Positions 52,928-62,012 of a DNA stretch of 64,000 nt are shown one piece after another. The stretch spans positions 3,597,001-3,661,000 of the forward strand of contig NZ_CP015637.1 in the NCBI RefSeq assembly GCF_001708445.1, written 5' to 3'. The notes beneath the pieces are model-generated. The model did no database searches, had not been told where the DNA came from, and worked only from the letters and a program-made list of their open reading frames with translations. A program made the position numbers and the translations under genes. How positions within the stretch are numbered: position 1 is the stretch's first letter; each line of letters opens with the position of its first letter. This DNA comes from Pseudomonas fluorescens (lineage in GTDB: Bacteria; Pseudomonadota; Gammaproteobacteria; Pseudomonadales; Pseudomonadaceae).

Positions 52928-53695
52928 ATGTCCAAGACCCACCTGTTCGACCTCGATGGCAAGATTGCTTTTGTGTCCGGCGCCAGCCGTGGCATCGGTG
53001 AAGCCATCGCCAAGTTGTTGGCCCAGCAAGGCGCCCATGTGATTGTGTCCAGCCGCAAGCTCGAAGGCTGCCAGCACGTGGCGGACGCGATCATCGCCGA
53101 CGGCGGCAAGGCCACCGCAGTCGCCTGCCACATTGGCGAAATGGAGCAGATCACCCAGGTGTTCGCCGGCATCCGCGAGCAGTTCGGGCGCCTGGACATC
53201 CTGGTCAACAACGCCGCGACCAACCCGCAGTTCTGCAACGTACTGGACACCGACCTCGGGGCCTTCCAGAAGACCGTTGACGTGAACATTCGCGGCTACT
53301 TCTTCATGTCGGTGGAAGCCGGCAAGCTGATGCGCGAGAACGGCGGCGGCAGCATCATCAACGTGGCGTCGATCAACGGCATTTCGCCGGGCGTGTTCCA
53401 GGGCATCTACTCGGTAACCAAGGCCGCCGTGATCAACATGACCAAGGTGTTCGCCAAGGAATGCGCCGAATTCGGCATTCGCTGCAACGCCCTGCTACCG
53501 GGCCTGACCGATACCAAGTTCGCCTCGGCGCTGGTGAAGAACGACGCGATACTGAAAATGGCCCTGGCGCAGATCCCGCTCAAGCGCGTGGCCGACCCAA
53601 GCGAGATGGCCGGCGCCGTGCTGTACCTGGCCAGCGATGCATCGAGCTACACTACGGGCGTGTCGCTGAATGTGGATGGCGGCTTCCTGTCCTGA
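52928..53695 (+). CDS. Short-chain dehydrogenase/reductase (SDR)
   Basis: 255-aa classical SDR. The cofactor motif is FVSGASRGIGEAIAK (TGxxxGxG type), followed by NNAAT, the catalytic Ser in INVASINGIS, and YSVTKAA (Tyr-x3-Lys). The C-terminus ends TTGVSLNVDGGFLS as usual. The substrate may be a 3-hydroxyacyl-CoA or hydroxy acid given the co-directional kinase-fold gene 22 bp upstream, and that pairing is common in Pseudomonas. A strong hairpin follows its stop (53702-53731). Confidence 0.9.
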   Translation: MSKTHLFDLDGKIAFVSGASRGIGEAIAKLLAQQGAHVIVSSRKLEGCQHVADAIIADGGKATAVACHIGEMEQITQVFAGIREQFGRLDILVNNAATNPQFCNVLDTDLGAFQKTVDVNIRGYFFMSVEAGKLMRENGGGSIINVASINGISPGVFQGIYSVTKAAVINMTKVFAKECAEFGIRCNALLPGLTDTKFASALVKNDAILKMALAQIPLKRVADPSEMAGAVLYLASDASSYTTGVSLNVDGGFLS

Positions 53696-53701
53696 ACACG
53701 T

Positions 53702-53731
53702 GCCTGGGAGCAAGGGCGCTTGCTCCCAGGC
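53702..53731. terminator. Bidirectional hairpin between SDR and toxin-like operon
   Basis: 13-bp perfect stem GCCTGGGAGCAAG / CTTGCTCCCAGGC around GGCG. It sits between convergent genes ending at 53695 and 53744, so it can end both transcripts. Confidence 0.7.
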
Positions 53732-53743
53732 ATGCCGGCAGGA

Positions 53744-55591
53744 CTAGAAGTCCACGGGACTCATATCAATCTTGAACATGACAAGTTTGCCATCCTTGGA
53801 CGTCGCACCTAATAACTTGAATAACTGGCCACGCCTCAACGCGTCGGAAACGCGCTTGGCCGCCAGCGTACCGGGTTGGGATAACGCCAGCACTTGCCGC
53901 ACCCAACTGTCGGTCATTTGACGTGAGCTTGTCGTCCCTCCCAGGCTGACGTTGGCAAGCTCGCCGGCGGAGGTATAACTGACATGCTTGGCTTCCAGAA
54001 TGTAGATATCGCCTGCCGGGCCTTCAAACACCCGATCAAAGCCATTCTGCCCACCTCCGTAGGTTCCGCCGGGAAGTACCGTATAGCCATCTTCCGTCAA
54101 CCGGGCCTCATACATGGCTTCGTTCACTTCGCCCTTGCGCTTGTTGTCCCGGGCAGCGTCTTTTTCCCGCCACGTCTCAAGTAACGCCTCTTCGGCCAAC
54201 GAGCGCCTTCTATCGGGATAGTGCAGTTGCATCGTTCGGCTGATACGCGCCACATTGAAGTTACCGTCTTTTGAGCACCTGACCGTGCCCAAACCTTGAA
54301 ACGCATCGAATATCGGCATCCCCGGAGGCAATGGGCGGCGGTTTTCCAATGCGCTGCAGATGGAAGCCAGACAGTCATACGGGTAACCATTGCGCCAGAT
54401 ATAGGCATCGATCAGCGCCCCTTTTTGCGCCGTTGGCGCACTGCGGATAGCCGGCTCGCAAAACCCGACTATTTGACGCAAGTAGCCCTGCATATAGCGA
54501 TAAACCCACTGGTCGATACTGCTATTACTCAGATCGACCGCCCCCACATGCCCGGCATAACCTTTGATATTCCGGACCGATTGAAAAAGATCCGAGAGTT
54601 GATCAACAGCCAGCATCGGCACCCAGCTATCGGGCGCGCCACCCATTTCAATTAAAATCTCTGCCCTGCCATGACCGCCTGCATCTACCACCTTCCAACG
54701 CAGCCATGCGCTATCGAAGTTCACTGTGCAAAAGCCTGTGCCCACCGGCAAATAATGTCGGTTGTCGTTTAACCTGAACAAGCCATCCCGTTCGATACGC
54801 CCGGCGCTTACCAGATTGCCTCCCGCCCCCACAGAAAACAGATGGGGTCGCGCATTCGGCACAGCACCTGATGGGTTGCCAAAATTGGCATCCATAAAAT
54901 ATTGCTCAGCCCCGATCATGAAGGCTCTCTTGCCGGAGAACGTCAGGGTGTCGGCGGGGGCCGGACTCACCGGCAACGTGTAGAGCCCCAGATTCCATAC
55001 CGGATCAATACGCAGGGTCGCCGACAAGCTCACAGGGCTCGGTGTGGCGGTAAGCGAGGAAGACGAAGCACTGTGGCTCAATGACGATGCCGATGAGCTA
55101 TGACTGAGGCTCGGGGAAGAAGAAGACGAACTGGCCGCAGAATGACTGCGCCAGGTGTTCGTCTGCGGCACCCGGTGAAGTGCAGGACCTCGTGGCAAGC
55201 GTGAATCCGGCGCTCTTTCACGCCATTCCCCGGTCTGCGGATCACGCACCGCCAGAACGGTCGTCCCGTCATCCAGGTTCAGGTAACTGCGCGATTCATA
55301 TTCACGCAATCCAGTCGCTGGATCAGGTGCGGGTATGGGGTCACCGTCGGGGGCAAAAATAGCGTCTCGGGTTACGGCGGGGGTCGTCGGCAGATCGGTA
55401 ATGCGCTGATAAGTCGCGCTCGGAACAGCTGCGGCTGGCCTGTTGCGCACGGGTATTGCTTCAGGCGGCAGGGGCCCGCCAGCGAAGTCAACGACAGGAA
55501 ACGCAGTACGCGCACTGGGTGCCGCGCCACTGGGTCGATCGACCGGGCGCCCTGCTACCGGTTGCACGGAAGGGGAAGTAAATTGCTTCAT
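53744..55591 (-). CDS. Toxin-like protein with a C-terminal PD-(D/E)XK nuclease-like domain
   Basis: 615-aa protein. The N-terminus (1-145) is Pro-rich with a YLNLDDGTTVLAVRDPQTGEWRE block like those of large Pseudomonas toxins. Residues 149-190 are a Ser-rich linker (Ser runs with His, Pro, Leu). Residues about 200-330 look beta-rich. The C-terminus has Asp519 in GFDRVF and Glu533-Ala-Lys535 in ILEAKH, followed by SSRQMTDSWV, the layout of a PD-(D/E)XK restriction-endonuclease-type toxin domain. It lies 61 bp downstream of the pore-like gene and follows an AAGGA ribosome site. The nuclease role is inferred. Confidence 0.65.
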   Translation of the reverse strand: MKQFTSPSVQPVAGRPVDRPSGAAPSARTAFPVVDFAGGPLPPEAIPVRNRPAAAVPSATYQRITDLPTTPAVTRDAIFAPDGDPIPAPDPATGLREYESRSYLNLDDGTTVLAVRDPQTGEWRERAPDSRLPRGPALHRVPQTNTWRSHSAASSSSSSPSLSHSSSASSLSHSASSSSLTATPSPVSLSATLRIDPVWNLGLYTLPVSPAPADTLTFSGKRAFMIGAEQYFMDANFGNPSGAVPNARPHLFSVGAGGNLVSAGRIERDGLFRLNDNRHYLPVGTGFCTVNFDSAWLRWKVVDAGGHGRAEILIEMGGAPDSWVPMLAVDQLSDLFQSVRNIKGYAGHVGAVDLSNSSIDQWVYRYMQGYLRQIVGFCEPAIRSAPTAQKGALIDAYIWRNGYPYDCLASICSALENRRPLPPGMPIFDAFQGLGTVRCSKDGNFNVARISRTMQLHYPDRRRSLAEEALLETWREKDAARDNKRKGEVNEAMYEARLTEDGYTVLPGGTYGGGQNGFDRVFEGPAGDIYILEAKHVSYTSAGELANVSLGGTTSSRQMTDSWVRQVLALSQPGTLAAKRVSDALRRGQLFKLLGATSKDGKLVMFKIDMSPVDF

Positions 55592-55652
55592 AGAATGTCC
55601 TTAGACTATGTTGTTCAGCCGCCCGGAAGAACCACCTCGGCAGCTTATGGAT

Positions 55653-58600
55653 TCAAGTTGAAACAGCCAGCTCATCACTGGATACCTGCCGATGCCTGTC
55701 AGCGTCCAATCTCCAGCAATCAGCCATGACGTCGTAATAAACAGTGCCCGTTGTCCCATCGGCCATGCCGATGCCCGTCACGTTAACGCGTGGCGTAAAC
55801 ACTGCGGCTCTTTGTCGGCAGTGACGCAAGGCCTTCAACAGTTGCGCAATCGAACTATTGCCCGAAGCGGCGACCCTGGCGAGATACACCTTGCCAAGGT
55901 CCAGCCTGACGTCGAAACGTCCGCCGTCCTTTGAATGAATCCGGATGTTTTCCAAGGGAACGTCGGGGTCGTCATACTTGGGGACCCTAATCGACACGCT
56001 GCCCACCTTGATGTGGCCAGGGCTGACAACAATGCTGTCGAGCTGAATATCTTCCGCCAGCGCTGTACAAAAGAAGTCCCAGGTCGATGCATCGGACTCT
56101 TTACTCAGCGCCTGCGGTGTCGATAGTTCAACGGTCGCCCAGGACGTCAGATAGATTTCGTATACCCCGCCCCGTCCGCATAGCACACAGGTTGCCAGCT
56201 GAGGCGCCGCGCCCAGGTGCACCCGTTGTGAGTGAGCGGTCAGATTTATGCTTTTAGGCGTGCGCGGCCTCAAGAACGGGTAATGCCCGTACCTCAGGTT
56301 CAACGAAGCCATTCCGTCCTTGATTCTATAACCTGGAGTGGCGAAATCACCGACGTAAGACTGCACCGGCGGTAATAGCCGGTACGAAACACCATCACGC
56401 ATCACCACGACGAACTCAGCCTTCAACTTCAAGGCTGACGCTTGCAATGAACCGCCCACACTCGTCCACGTCGCTGAGGATTGCGCCGCGTATTCGTCCA
56501 GATAAAGCGTGCGGCCATCAGCCCACTCAAACTTTATCTTCGCGCCCGTGTAATCCAGGTAGTCGAAGTTGCTCACGCGTCGCGTGGCCACATGATAGGT
56601 GGTATACACCCCTGCCAATTCCTGGTTGTCATAGTCCACATACACACAGCATCGGCCCTGCTCCTGGCTTGCATGGGCATCAATGGCCGTCATCCCGTGG
56701 CCGCGACTGACAAAGTAACTGGACGTGCCTGCCGCCAAGGCAACCGACTGACCGGGGCCCAGAATAATCGGGGAGATCCTGGGTCCGGGAGGCGCCAGCA
56801 CTTCCATGCTCACTTGCGGCTCCCCGGTCGGTTCCAACGCGTCAGGCAACAAGGGCGTTATTCGATAGCCGTCCTGCGTGAGAAAGCTGAAAAGTTCGTT
56901 GACCAGATGGCGTTTACCCTCACGCAACGTGTAGACATTTTCGATCCCGACACAAGGGCCTGGCAGTTCACCGTCCAGCCCCAGGGTAGACTCCACCTTC
57001 AGAGCGTTGCCCGAGATCCACCAGCGTTGAATCCGGCTGAAGGGCCAGTTGAGCATGATGAGGCTCCGCTGCTGGCCGTCCTCCTCGATGACGACATCCT
57101 TGGCGCTCTCAAGAATCTCGAAGTAGTCGGCGCCTGGACCGCCATTCACCCTGGCACTGCCCCGCTGTATCAACAACTGGTCGTCTCCGGCCATTGCGTG
57201 GGCCTTGTCGTGCTCCCCCTTCAAGACAATACGGTTGGCCTCGTTACTGCCGGTAATCACGCTGGAAGCGCCGGCAAGGGACGCAACATTCTCAATGCTC
57301 CACAACCCCATGCACTTGAGACCGTCGCGGCCATTGTCGGTCATCAATGTCACGCTGCCCGCCCCCAGGTTGACGTTGAAGCCTGCTGCACGCGGCCATG
57401 TCGCCTCGCCGAGAAAGCTCAGGGTGTCAGCCCCGGTACCGCCCACCAGCACCGAGATCGGCACCCGCCCTTCTGCGCCAGAAAAAGTATCCGGCGGTAC
57501 CTCGAACATGAATTCGTCGTCCTGGCTGCCGCCCACCAGGTACTTGCGGCCACCGCTGTAGCGAAAGTGGTTCGGGCGGGTGGGCACCCCCAACACCGTG
57601 TCATCCCCGCCACCCAGCAGCCAGAGCACACCTTTTTCGGGCCCCTTCGTCCCCCAAGTGGCCTCGGGCAATAAATCGACGGCCCCTTCCTTGGTCGCAT
57701 CGAAGTGGTCATCCACCTCGTGGATGACCGGTTCACGGACCAACGTGTGGGGGGCCTCACCCGCCTGCTCATCCCATTGATGTTTCCAGTGCCGTATCGT
57801 CTGCAGGTGGACCTCGAACGTGCCATTGACGATGGCCTGCACACTGTTCTTCATCTCACCGCCAAGCAATGCCCTGGCTTGGGCCTTGAGGCTTTCTGCG
57901 TATACAGTGCGCGCGCGGCTGGTCGTGTAGCGATCGAGTACGCCTTCATCCAAGTCGATACCGGTAAACGCGAACCAGCCGCTGCGCAGGCGCTCATGGG
58001 TGCTCAACTCGATGTAATCATCGATATCATCCACCACCCGGCACGCGGCATAAATCCGGGTACCGACAATCAGCACCGCTGCGGCGATAAGGCCTACGGG
58101 CCCGGTCGCGCTGAAGCCGGCCAACGCCGAGACGCCCAGTGCAAGACTGAGGGTTGCGCTGACGAGACTGAAACCGGCCTCGACGTAGAGATCCTGCGCC
58201 TGTTTGCCTTCTGCTTTCAGCGCGTTTGAAAGCGCAATGCCCGCCTGGGCAAGGTCAAACGGCACGGTCAATACCGAGGCGATCAATCCAGCACCACGGC
58301 GTAACAGCAATCCCGCGCGTGATGCACAGAACCCGCGATAAACCGTATGGCCGGCGCTCATCATTTTCTGGCCGATACGCTCCAGCGCCAACTCCACGCC
58401 GAGGGACGTCATTTCTGCGGAAAAGGCGCTGCCCTCGAACAACAGCTCGCCCGCATCCCCCGTTCTGAGCGCTTCGCCTATTCCTCGAATGGCACTGTAA
58501 AAACCGTAGAGCTGCAGCCCGGCTCCCAAGGTTTGGGCACTCCCGCTTCTAAGCTTATCGGCCCAGCCGGGCAGGCTTTCCATGGCACCCACGTCGTTGA

Positions 58601-59102
58601 GGTTGACGTCCTGTACCCGCCGCAGCAGTCGATCGAGCTTGACAATCGCCCCGTCCGAAACATCAGGCGTGCTCAACATAGCGGGCGCCCAATCCGAACG
58701 TAATGACGCCAGTTCAAACAGTGCGGCGGTGGCCTGGTCACAGGTTGCACTGCTGGCGGACGCCAGATAGTCCTTAAGGTGCACAGCAGAAAACGTGATC
58801 TGATCGATCAATGCCTGATCAGCTTCCTTGACACGATACCGCGCCACGTCAAGGTCCGCGCCCTCCACGCGCGCGCCCATATTATCCAGGGCCACGCGGC
58901 CAACCGAGATCTCACCGATACGCATCGATCCCCATGCTGCATCCAGATCCATCAAGGTCTTTTGACGCAGCTGTAAGGCAGACGCGCCTTCGTCCTGCAA
59001 TTCTTCCATTACGGTACTCCAGTCACTGACGAAGAACGCTTCGTCGTTATCAACGCGAACACCCTGTGCGCGCACTGCGTCGATACTGAAGTGTTGAGAC
59101 AT
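55653..59102 (-). CDS. Large pore-forming / RTX-like repeat toxin-like protein
   Basis: 1149-aa protein. Residues about 270-355 form long hydrophobic helices followed by ACRVVDDIDDYIELSTHERLRSGWFAF, which resembles the TcdA/TcdB pore-forming region found in FitD/Mcf-like toxins. From about 495 to 660 there are Gly-Asp-rich calcium-binding-like repeats: LGGGDDTV, LVGGSQDDEF, LVGGTGADT, MAGDDQLL, VNGGPGADY. The C-terminal 450 residues are beta-rich. No signal peptide is seen. The start at 59102 is used because an earlier start would overlap the gene upstream; AGG lies 4 nt before. It is the first gene of a two-gene operon. Confidence 0.68.
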   Translation of the reverse strand: MSQHFSIDAVRAQGVRVDNDEAFFVSDWSTVMEELQDEGASALQLRQKTLMDLDAAWGSMRIGEISVGRVALDNMGARVEGADLDVARYRVKEADQALIDQITFSAVHLKDYLASASSATCDQATAALFELASLRSDWAPAMLSTPDVSDGAIVKLDRLLRRVQDVNLNDVGAMESLPGWADKLRSGSAQTLGAGLQLYGFYSAIRGIGEALRTGDAGELLFEGSAFSAEMTSLGVELALERIGQKMMSAGHTVYRGFCASRAGLLLRRGAGLIASVLTVPFDLAQAGIALSNALKAEGKQAQDLYVEAGFSLVSATLSLALGVSALAGFSATGPVGLIAAAVLIVGTRIYAACRVVDDIDDYIELSTHERLRSGWFAFTGIDLDEGVLDRYTTSRARTVYAESLKAQARALLGGEMKNSVQAIVNGTFEVHLQTIRHWKHQWDEQAGEAPHTLVREPVIHEVDDHFDATKEGAVDLLPEATWGTKGPEKGVLWLLGGGDDTVLGVPTRPNHFRYSGGRKYLVGGSQDDEFMFEVPPDTFSGAEGRVPISVLVGGTGADTLSFLGEATWPRAAGFNVNLGAGSVTLMTDNGRDGLKCMGLWSIENVASLAGASSVITGSNEANRIVLKGEHDKAHAMAGDDQLLIQRGSARVNGGPGADYFEILESAKDVVIEEDGQQRSLIMLNWPFSRIQRWWISGNALKVESTLGLDGELPGPCVGIENVYTLREGKRHLVNELFSFLTQDGYRITPLLPDALEPTGEPQVSMEVLAPPGPRISPIILGPGQSVALAAGTSSYFVSRGHGMTAIDAHASQEQGRCCVYVDYDNQELAGVYTTYHVATRRVSNFDYLDYTGAKIKFEWADGRTLYLDEYAAQSSATWTSVGGSLQASALKLKAEFVVVMRDGVSYRLLPPVQSYVGDFATPGYRIKDGMASLNLRYGHYPFLRPRTPKSINLTAHSQRVHLGAAPQLATCVLCGRGGVYEIYLTSWATVELSTPQALSKESDASTWDFFCTALAEDIQLDSIVVSPGHIKVGSVSIRVPKYDDPDVPLENIRIHSKDGGRFDVRLDLGKVYLARVAASGNSSIAQLLKALRHCRQRAAVFTPRVNVTGIGMADGTTGTVYYDVMADCWRLDADRHRQVSSDELAVST

Positions 59103-59143
59103 GAACCTGAGGTGTATACGTAGAGCGTTGGTGAATATCCCGA

Positions 59144-59587
59144 TCAAGCGTTCGGCGGTTGCTGGCGAAAACTCACCGCCAGGCGGTTCCAGCCACTGAT
59201 GCTGGATACCGCCATGGTCAGGTCCACCAGTTCCTGCTCGCTGAACTCCACGCGCACGGCGCTGAAGAGTTCGTCTGAAACACTGGAAGTCGGCAGCATC
59301 GCCACCGATTCGCACCAGGCCAATGCCGCCTTCTCCCGCGGCGTAAAGAACGGCGAGTCACGCCATACGCACAGCGCGAACAAACGTCGCTCCGTCTCGC
59401 CGCGCTGACGCGCCGCCATCGAATGCATATCGGTGCAAAAGCCGCAGTGGTTGAGCTGCGAAACGCGGATCTTGATGAGCTCCAGCAGCGGCCGCTCGAT
59501 GGACAGGCCAAAGGTGTTCGCCTCCAGCAGCAACATGCCCTTGAGCGCTTGTGGTGACGCGGTGTAGTAGTCCAGACGGGATTCCAT
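59144..59587 (-). CDS. AhpD-like carboxymuconolactone decarboxylase-family protein
   Basis: 147-aa all-helical AhpD-like protein. The reactive motif HCGFCTDMH (C-x2-C-x3-H) near residue 48 is typical of alkylhydroperoxidase D-like proteins that act as peroxidase or thiol-transfer factors. The start at 59587 is favoured; an earlier ATG at 59611 with a GAGGTG site is possible and adds eight residues. It is divergent from a MocR-like regulator gene, a common pairing, which should regulate it. It lies 41 bp upstream of the pore-like gene, so they could be co-transcribed. Confidence 0.83.
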   Translation of the reverse strand: MESRLDYYTASPQALKGMLLLEANTFGLSIERPLLELIKIRVSQLNHCGFCTDMHSMAARQRGETERRLFALCVWRDSPFFTPREKAALAWCESVAMLPTSSVSDELFSAVRVEFSEQELVDLTMAVSSISGWNRLAVSFRQQPPNA

Positions 59588-59733
59588 GGGGCAGTTCTCG
59601 GGCAATGACACCTCAGCCTAGAACCCTCACGGTATAAGCCCTATAGCCAATTCGACGGTTTACCCAGGGACCATTTTGAGCGCGCCTCGCGAGCGAGTAA
59701 CCTTGGCACAGAACGAAGACCCCGGGATGAAAC

Positions 59734-61167
59734 ATGGAACTGCACGTCATCATCAATGGCCGCAAGGATCTGGCCGAACAGCTGTACCAGCAGTTGCACG
59801 AAGCCATTGTCTCCGGGCGCCTGGCCGCCGGCGCGCAACTGCCGCCCAGCCGCTTGCTCGCCGAACAACTGGGGGTATCGCGCAAGACCGTATCCGACAC
59901 CTACGCCACCCTGACCTACGAAGGCCTGCTGGTCGGCAAGACTGGCCGCGGCACCTTCGTCAACGCCCGTACGCCGCAGACCGAGCGCCTGCAAACCGCT
60001 ACCGACCTGGCCTGCGCCGCCAACCTGAAAAAGTGGCAGTCACTGCCTTCGCCCATGCGCCACCCCACTCGCGACAGCACGTTGCGCTGTGAATTTATCG
60101 GCGGCGCCACCAGCCGCAACCAATTCCCCCAGGATGAATGGCGGCGTTGCACCCAGGACGCGTTGCGGCGCATCGCCCAGGACAGCGGGTTCTACAGCCA
60201 GCCCGAAGGGTTGCCGGCCCTGCGCAGCGCCATTGCCGGGCATATCGCGTTTTCCCGTGGGGTCAAATGCCGCGACAGCGACATCGTGGTCACCAACGGT
60301 GCGCAACAGGCGTTGGACCTGATCGCCCGCGTGGTGCTGGAACCGGGCAGCATCGTCGCCATGGAAGACCCCGGCTACAGCCCCGCGCGTCAATTGTTCA
60401 TGGCGATGGGGGCCTTGGTCATTGGCGTTCCCGTCGATGAACACGGCATCCAGGTCGACCGGATCCCCGATGGCACACGACTGATCTACGTCACGCCGTC
60501 GCACCAATTCCCACTCGGCATGCCCATGAGCCTGGCACGTCGCGAAGCCTTGCTGGCCCGCGCATTCGAGCTGGGGGCGATCATTATCGAGGATGACTAC
60601 GACAGCGAGTTCCGCTACGAAGGCCGCCCCACCGATTCCCTGCAAAGCCTGGACACCCGTGGCGTGGTCACCTACGTCGGCACCTTCTCCAAAACCCTGC
60701 TGCCCGAGCTGCGCCTGGGTTATGCGGTGCTGCCCCCGGCGATCTACGGTGCGGTGCTCAAGGCAAAGCAATTGACCGACCAGCACAGCTCCACATTGCC
60801 GCAATGGGCGCTGGCCAAGTTCATCAGCGAAGGCTATTTGCTCAAGCATATTCGCCGCTGCCACACCGTGTACGCCGGGCGCCGCGAGCGCATTTTGCAA
60901 CGCCTGGCGGGCGACCTTGCGCCGTGGTTCGAAGCGGTGCCCACCGTGGCCGGGTTCCATATGGCGGCGTTGTGCAAAGTACCGGTGAATATCCCGTTGC
61001 TGATGGAATTAGCGCGCCAGGTGGAAGTCGGCCTGTACCCGCTGGACGTGTTCTTCCACGACACGCCGGTGCGTCCGGGCCTGATCATCGGGTTTGGGGC
61101 CATCGAGACCCTCGACATCGACCCGGCGCTGGACAAGGTGCGCGATATTCTCCAGCAGATTGGCTAA
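59734..61167 (+). CDS. MocR/PdxR-like transcriptional regulator (GntR plus aminotransferase)
   Basis: 477-aa MocR-family protein. The winged helix covers about residues 10-80 (LAEQLYQQLHEAIVSGRL, LPPSRLLAEQLGVSRKTVSDTY). The aminotransferase-like domain has the PLP-lysine region TYVGTFSKTLLPELRLGYAV near 320 and the IIIEDDYDSEFRYEG loop that precedes it. The ATG at 59734 is the family start (MELHVIINGRKDLAEQLY). It is divergent from the AhpD-like gene by 146 bp, which is the expected target. Whether it reacts to pyridoxal or an amine cannot be told. Confidence 0.9.
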   Translation: MELHVIINGRKDLAEQLYQQLHEAIVSGRLAAGAQLPPSRLLAEQLGVSRKTVSDTYATLTYEGLLVGKTGRGTFVNARTPQTERLQTATDLACAANLKKWQSLPSPMRHPTRDSTLRCEFIGGATSRNQFPQDEWRRCTQDALRRIAQDSGFYSQPEGLPALRSAIAGHIAFSRGVKCRDSDIVVTNGAQQALDLIARVVLEPGSIVAMEDPGYSPARQLFMAMGALVIGVPVDEHGIQVDRIPDGTRLIYVTPSHQFPLGMPMSLARREALLARAFELGAIIIEDDYDSEFRYEGRPTDSLQSLDTRGVVTYVGTFSKTLLPELRLGYAVLPPAIYGAVLKAKQLTDQHSSTLPQWALAKFISEGYLLKHIRRCHTVYAGRRERILQRLAGDLAPWFEAVPTVAGFHMAALCKVPVNIPLLMELARQVEVGLYPLDVFFHDTPVRPGLIIGFGAIETLDIDPALDKVRDILQQIG

Positions 61168-61251
61168 GGGGTTTTCCACCGGATTGGTCATTGGTCGCGC
61201 GAAAAACCCGGCGTACGGTGGGCAGGTCTCGAACTTCTCGGAAACGTCGCC

Positions 61252-61653
61252 ATGAAACGCCTGCTCGCCACCACCCTGATGCTCGCCTCGCTCAGCGCCT
61301 TTGCCCACGAGCCCGTGTACAACCAGGAATCGATCAAGGTCCTGCAAGAACACGCGCTGACCAATGTGCCCGGCAAGAAAACCCTCATGCTCACCGTGGA
61401 CTACGCCCCCGGCCAAGCCACCGTGCCCCATAGCCACACGGGCACGGCCGTGGCCTACGTGCTCGAAGGCGCGATCACTTCGCGGGTCAATGATGAGAAA
61501 GCGAAAACCTACAAGGTCGGCGAATCGTTCTACGAGCCGGCCGGCTCGCGACACTTTGAATCCAGCAATGCCAGCCAGACCCAGCCGGCCAGGTTGCTGG
61601 TGGTGATAGTGCTGGACGACAAGGCCGAAGTGCTGACCCCTCTTCCAAAATAA
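61252..61653 (+). CDS. Exported cupin-domain protein
   Basis: 133-aa periplasmic protein. The signal peptide ends near LSAFA-HEPVY. The single cupin domain has its metal motif one in VPHSHTGTAVAYVLEGAI (H-x-H-x-n-E) and motif two in GESFYEPAGSRHFESSN. It may bind a metal and a small ligand or act as a dioxygenase-like enzyme. It follows the MocR gene in the same direction after 84 bp, possibly co-transcribed. Confidence 0.85.
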   Translation: MKRLLATTLMLASLSAFAHEPVYNQESIKVLQEHALTNVPGKKTLMLTVDYAPGQATVPHSHTGTAVAYVLEGAITSRVNDEKAKTYKVGESFYEPAGSRHFESSNASQTQPARLLVVIVLDDKAEVLTPLPK

Positions 61654-61694
61654 TCAGCCGCACCCCCAATCAGAAGTTTGGGTGGGGTGCTGAA

Positions 61695-61783
61695 TGTGGG
61701 AGGGGGCTTGCCCCCGATAGCAGTGGGTCAGCCATAGATGCATCCACTGACACTCCCTCATCGGGGGCAAGCCCCCTCCCACA
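61695..61783. repeat. REP pair, class A
   Basis: TGTGGGAGGGGGCTTGCCCC at 61695 and GGGGCAAGCCCCCTCCCACA at 61783 in inverted orientation, spacer of about 50 bp. Confidence 0.85.
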
Positions 61784-61883
61784 TTTTTTACCGAGTACAC
61801 CAGGCACAACTCTGGTCGGTTCCAAGGCAGCCAAAGCCAGAGCAAAAGCAGACTCAGATCGACCTGATGTATGCAGATCCAAA

Positions 61884-61986
61884 TGTGGGAGGGGCGGTGC
61901 GACGATTCGACTTGCCCCCGATAGCGCTGGGTCAGTTAACAAATAAGTGACTGACACTCCCTCATCGGGGGCAAGTCCCTCCCACA
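61884..61986. repeat. REP pair, class A, with long-loop arm
   Basis: Left arm carries the insertion CGGTGCGACGATTCGA; right arm is shorter (GGGGCAAGTCCCTCCCACA). The same insertion occurs at 28172-28204 and, with one change, at 26861-26898. Confidence 0.8.
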
Positions 61987-62012
61987 TTTTTTAACTGCGG
62001 TTTGTCTGTGGC

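Larger units (their letters stand above)
61654..62012. other. 359-bp REP-rich gap between the cupin gene and tag
   Basis: It contains two class A REP pairs, 61695-61783 and 61884-61986. The second pair's left arm (61885-61921) is the long-loop variant with CGGTGCGACGATTCGA at the tip. The stretch of about 100 bp between them shows no coding pattern. Confidence 0.7.

Noticed and set aside
53702..53731. Perfect stem considered as a REP or insertion end
   Set aside because: It occurs once, between convergent genes, as expected of a shared terminator.
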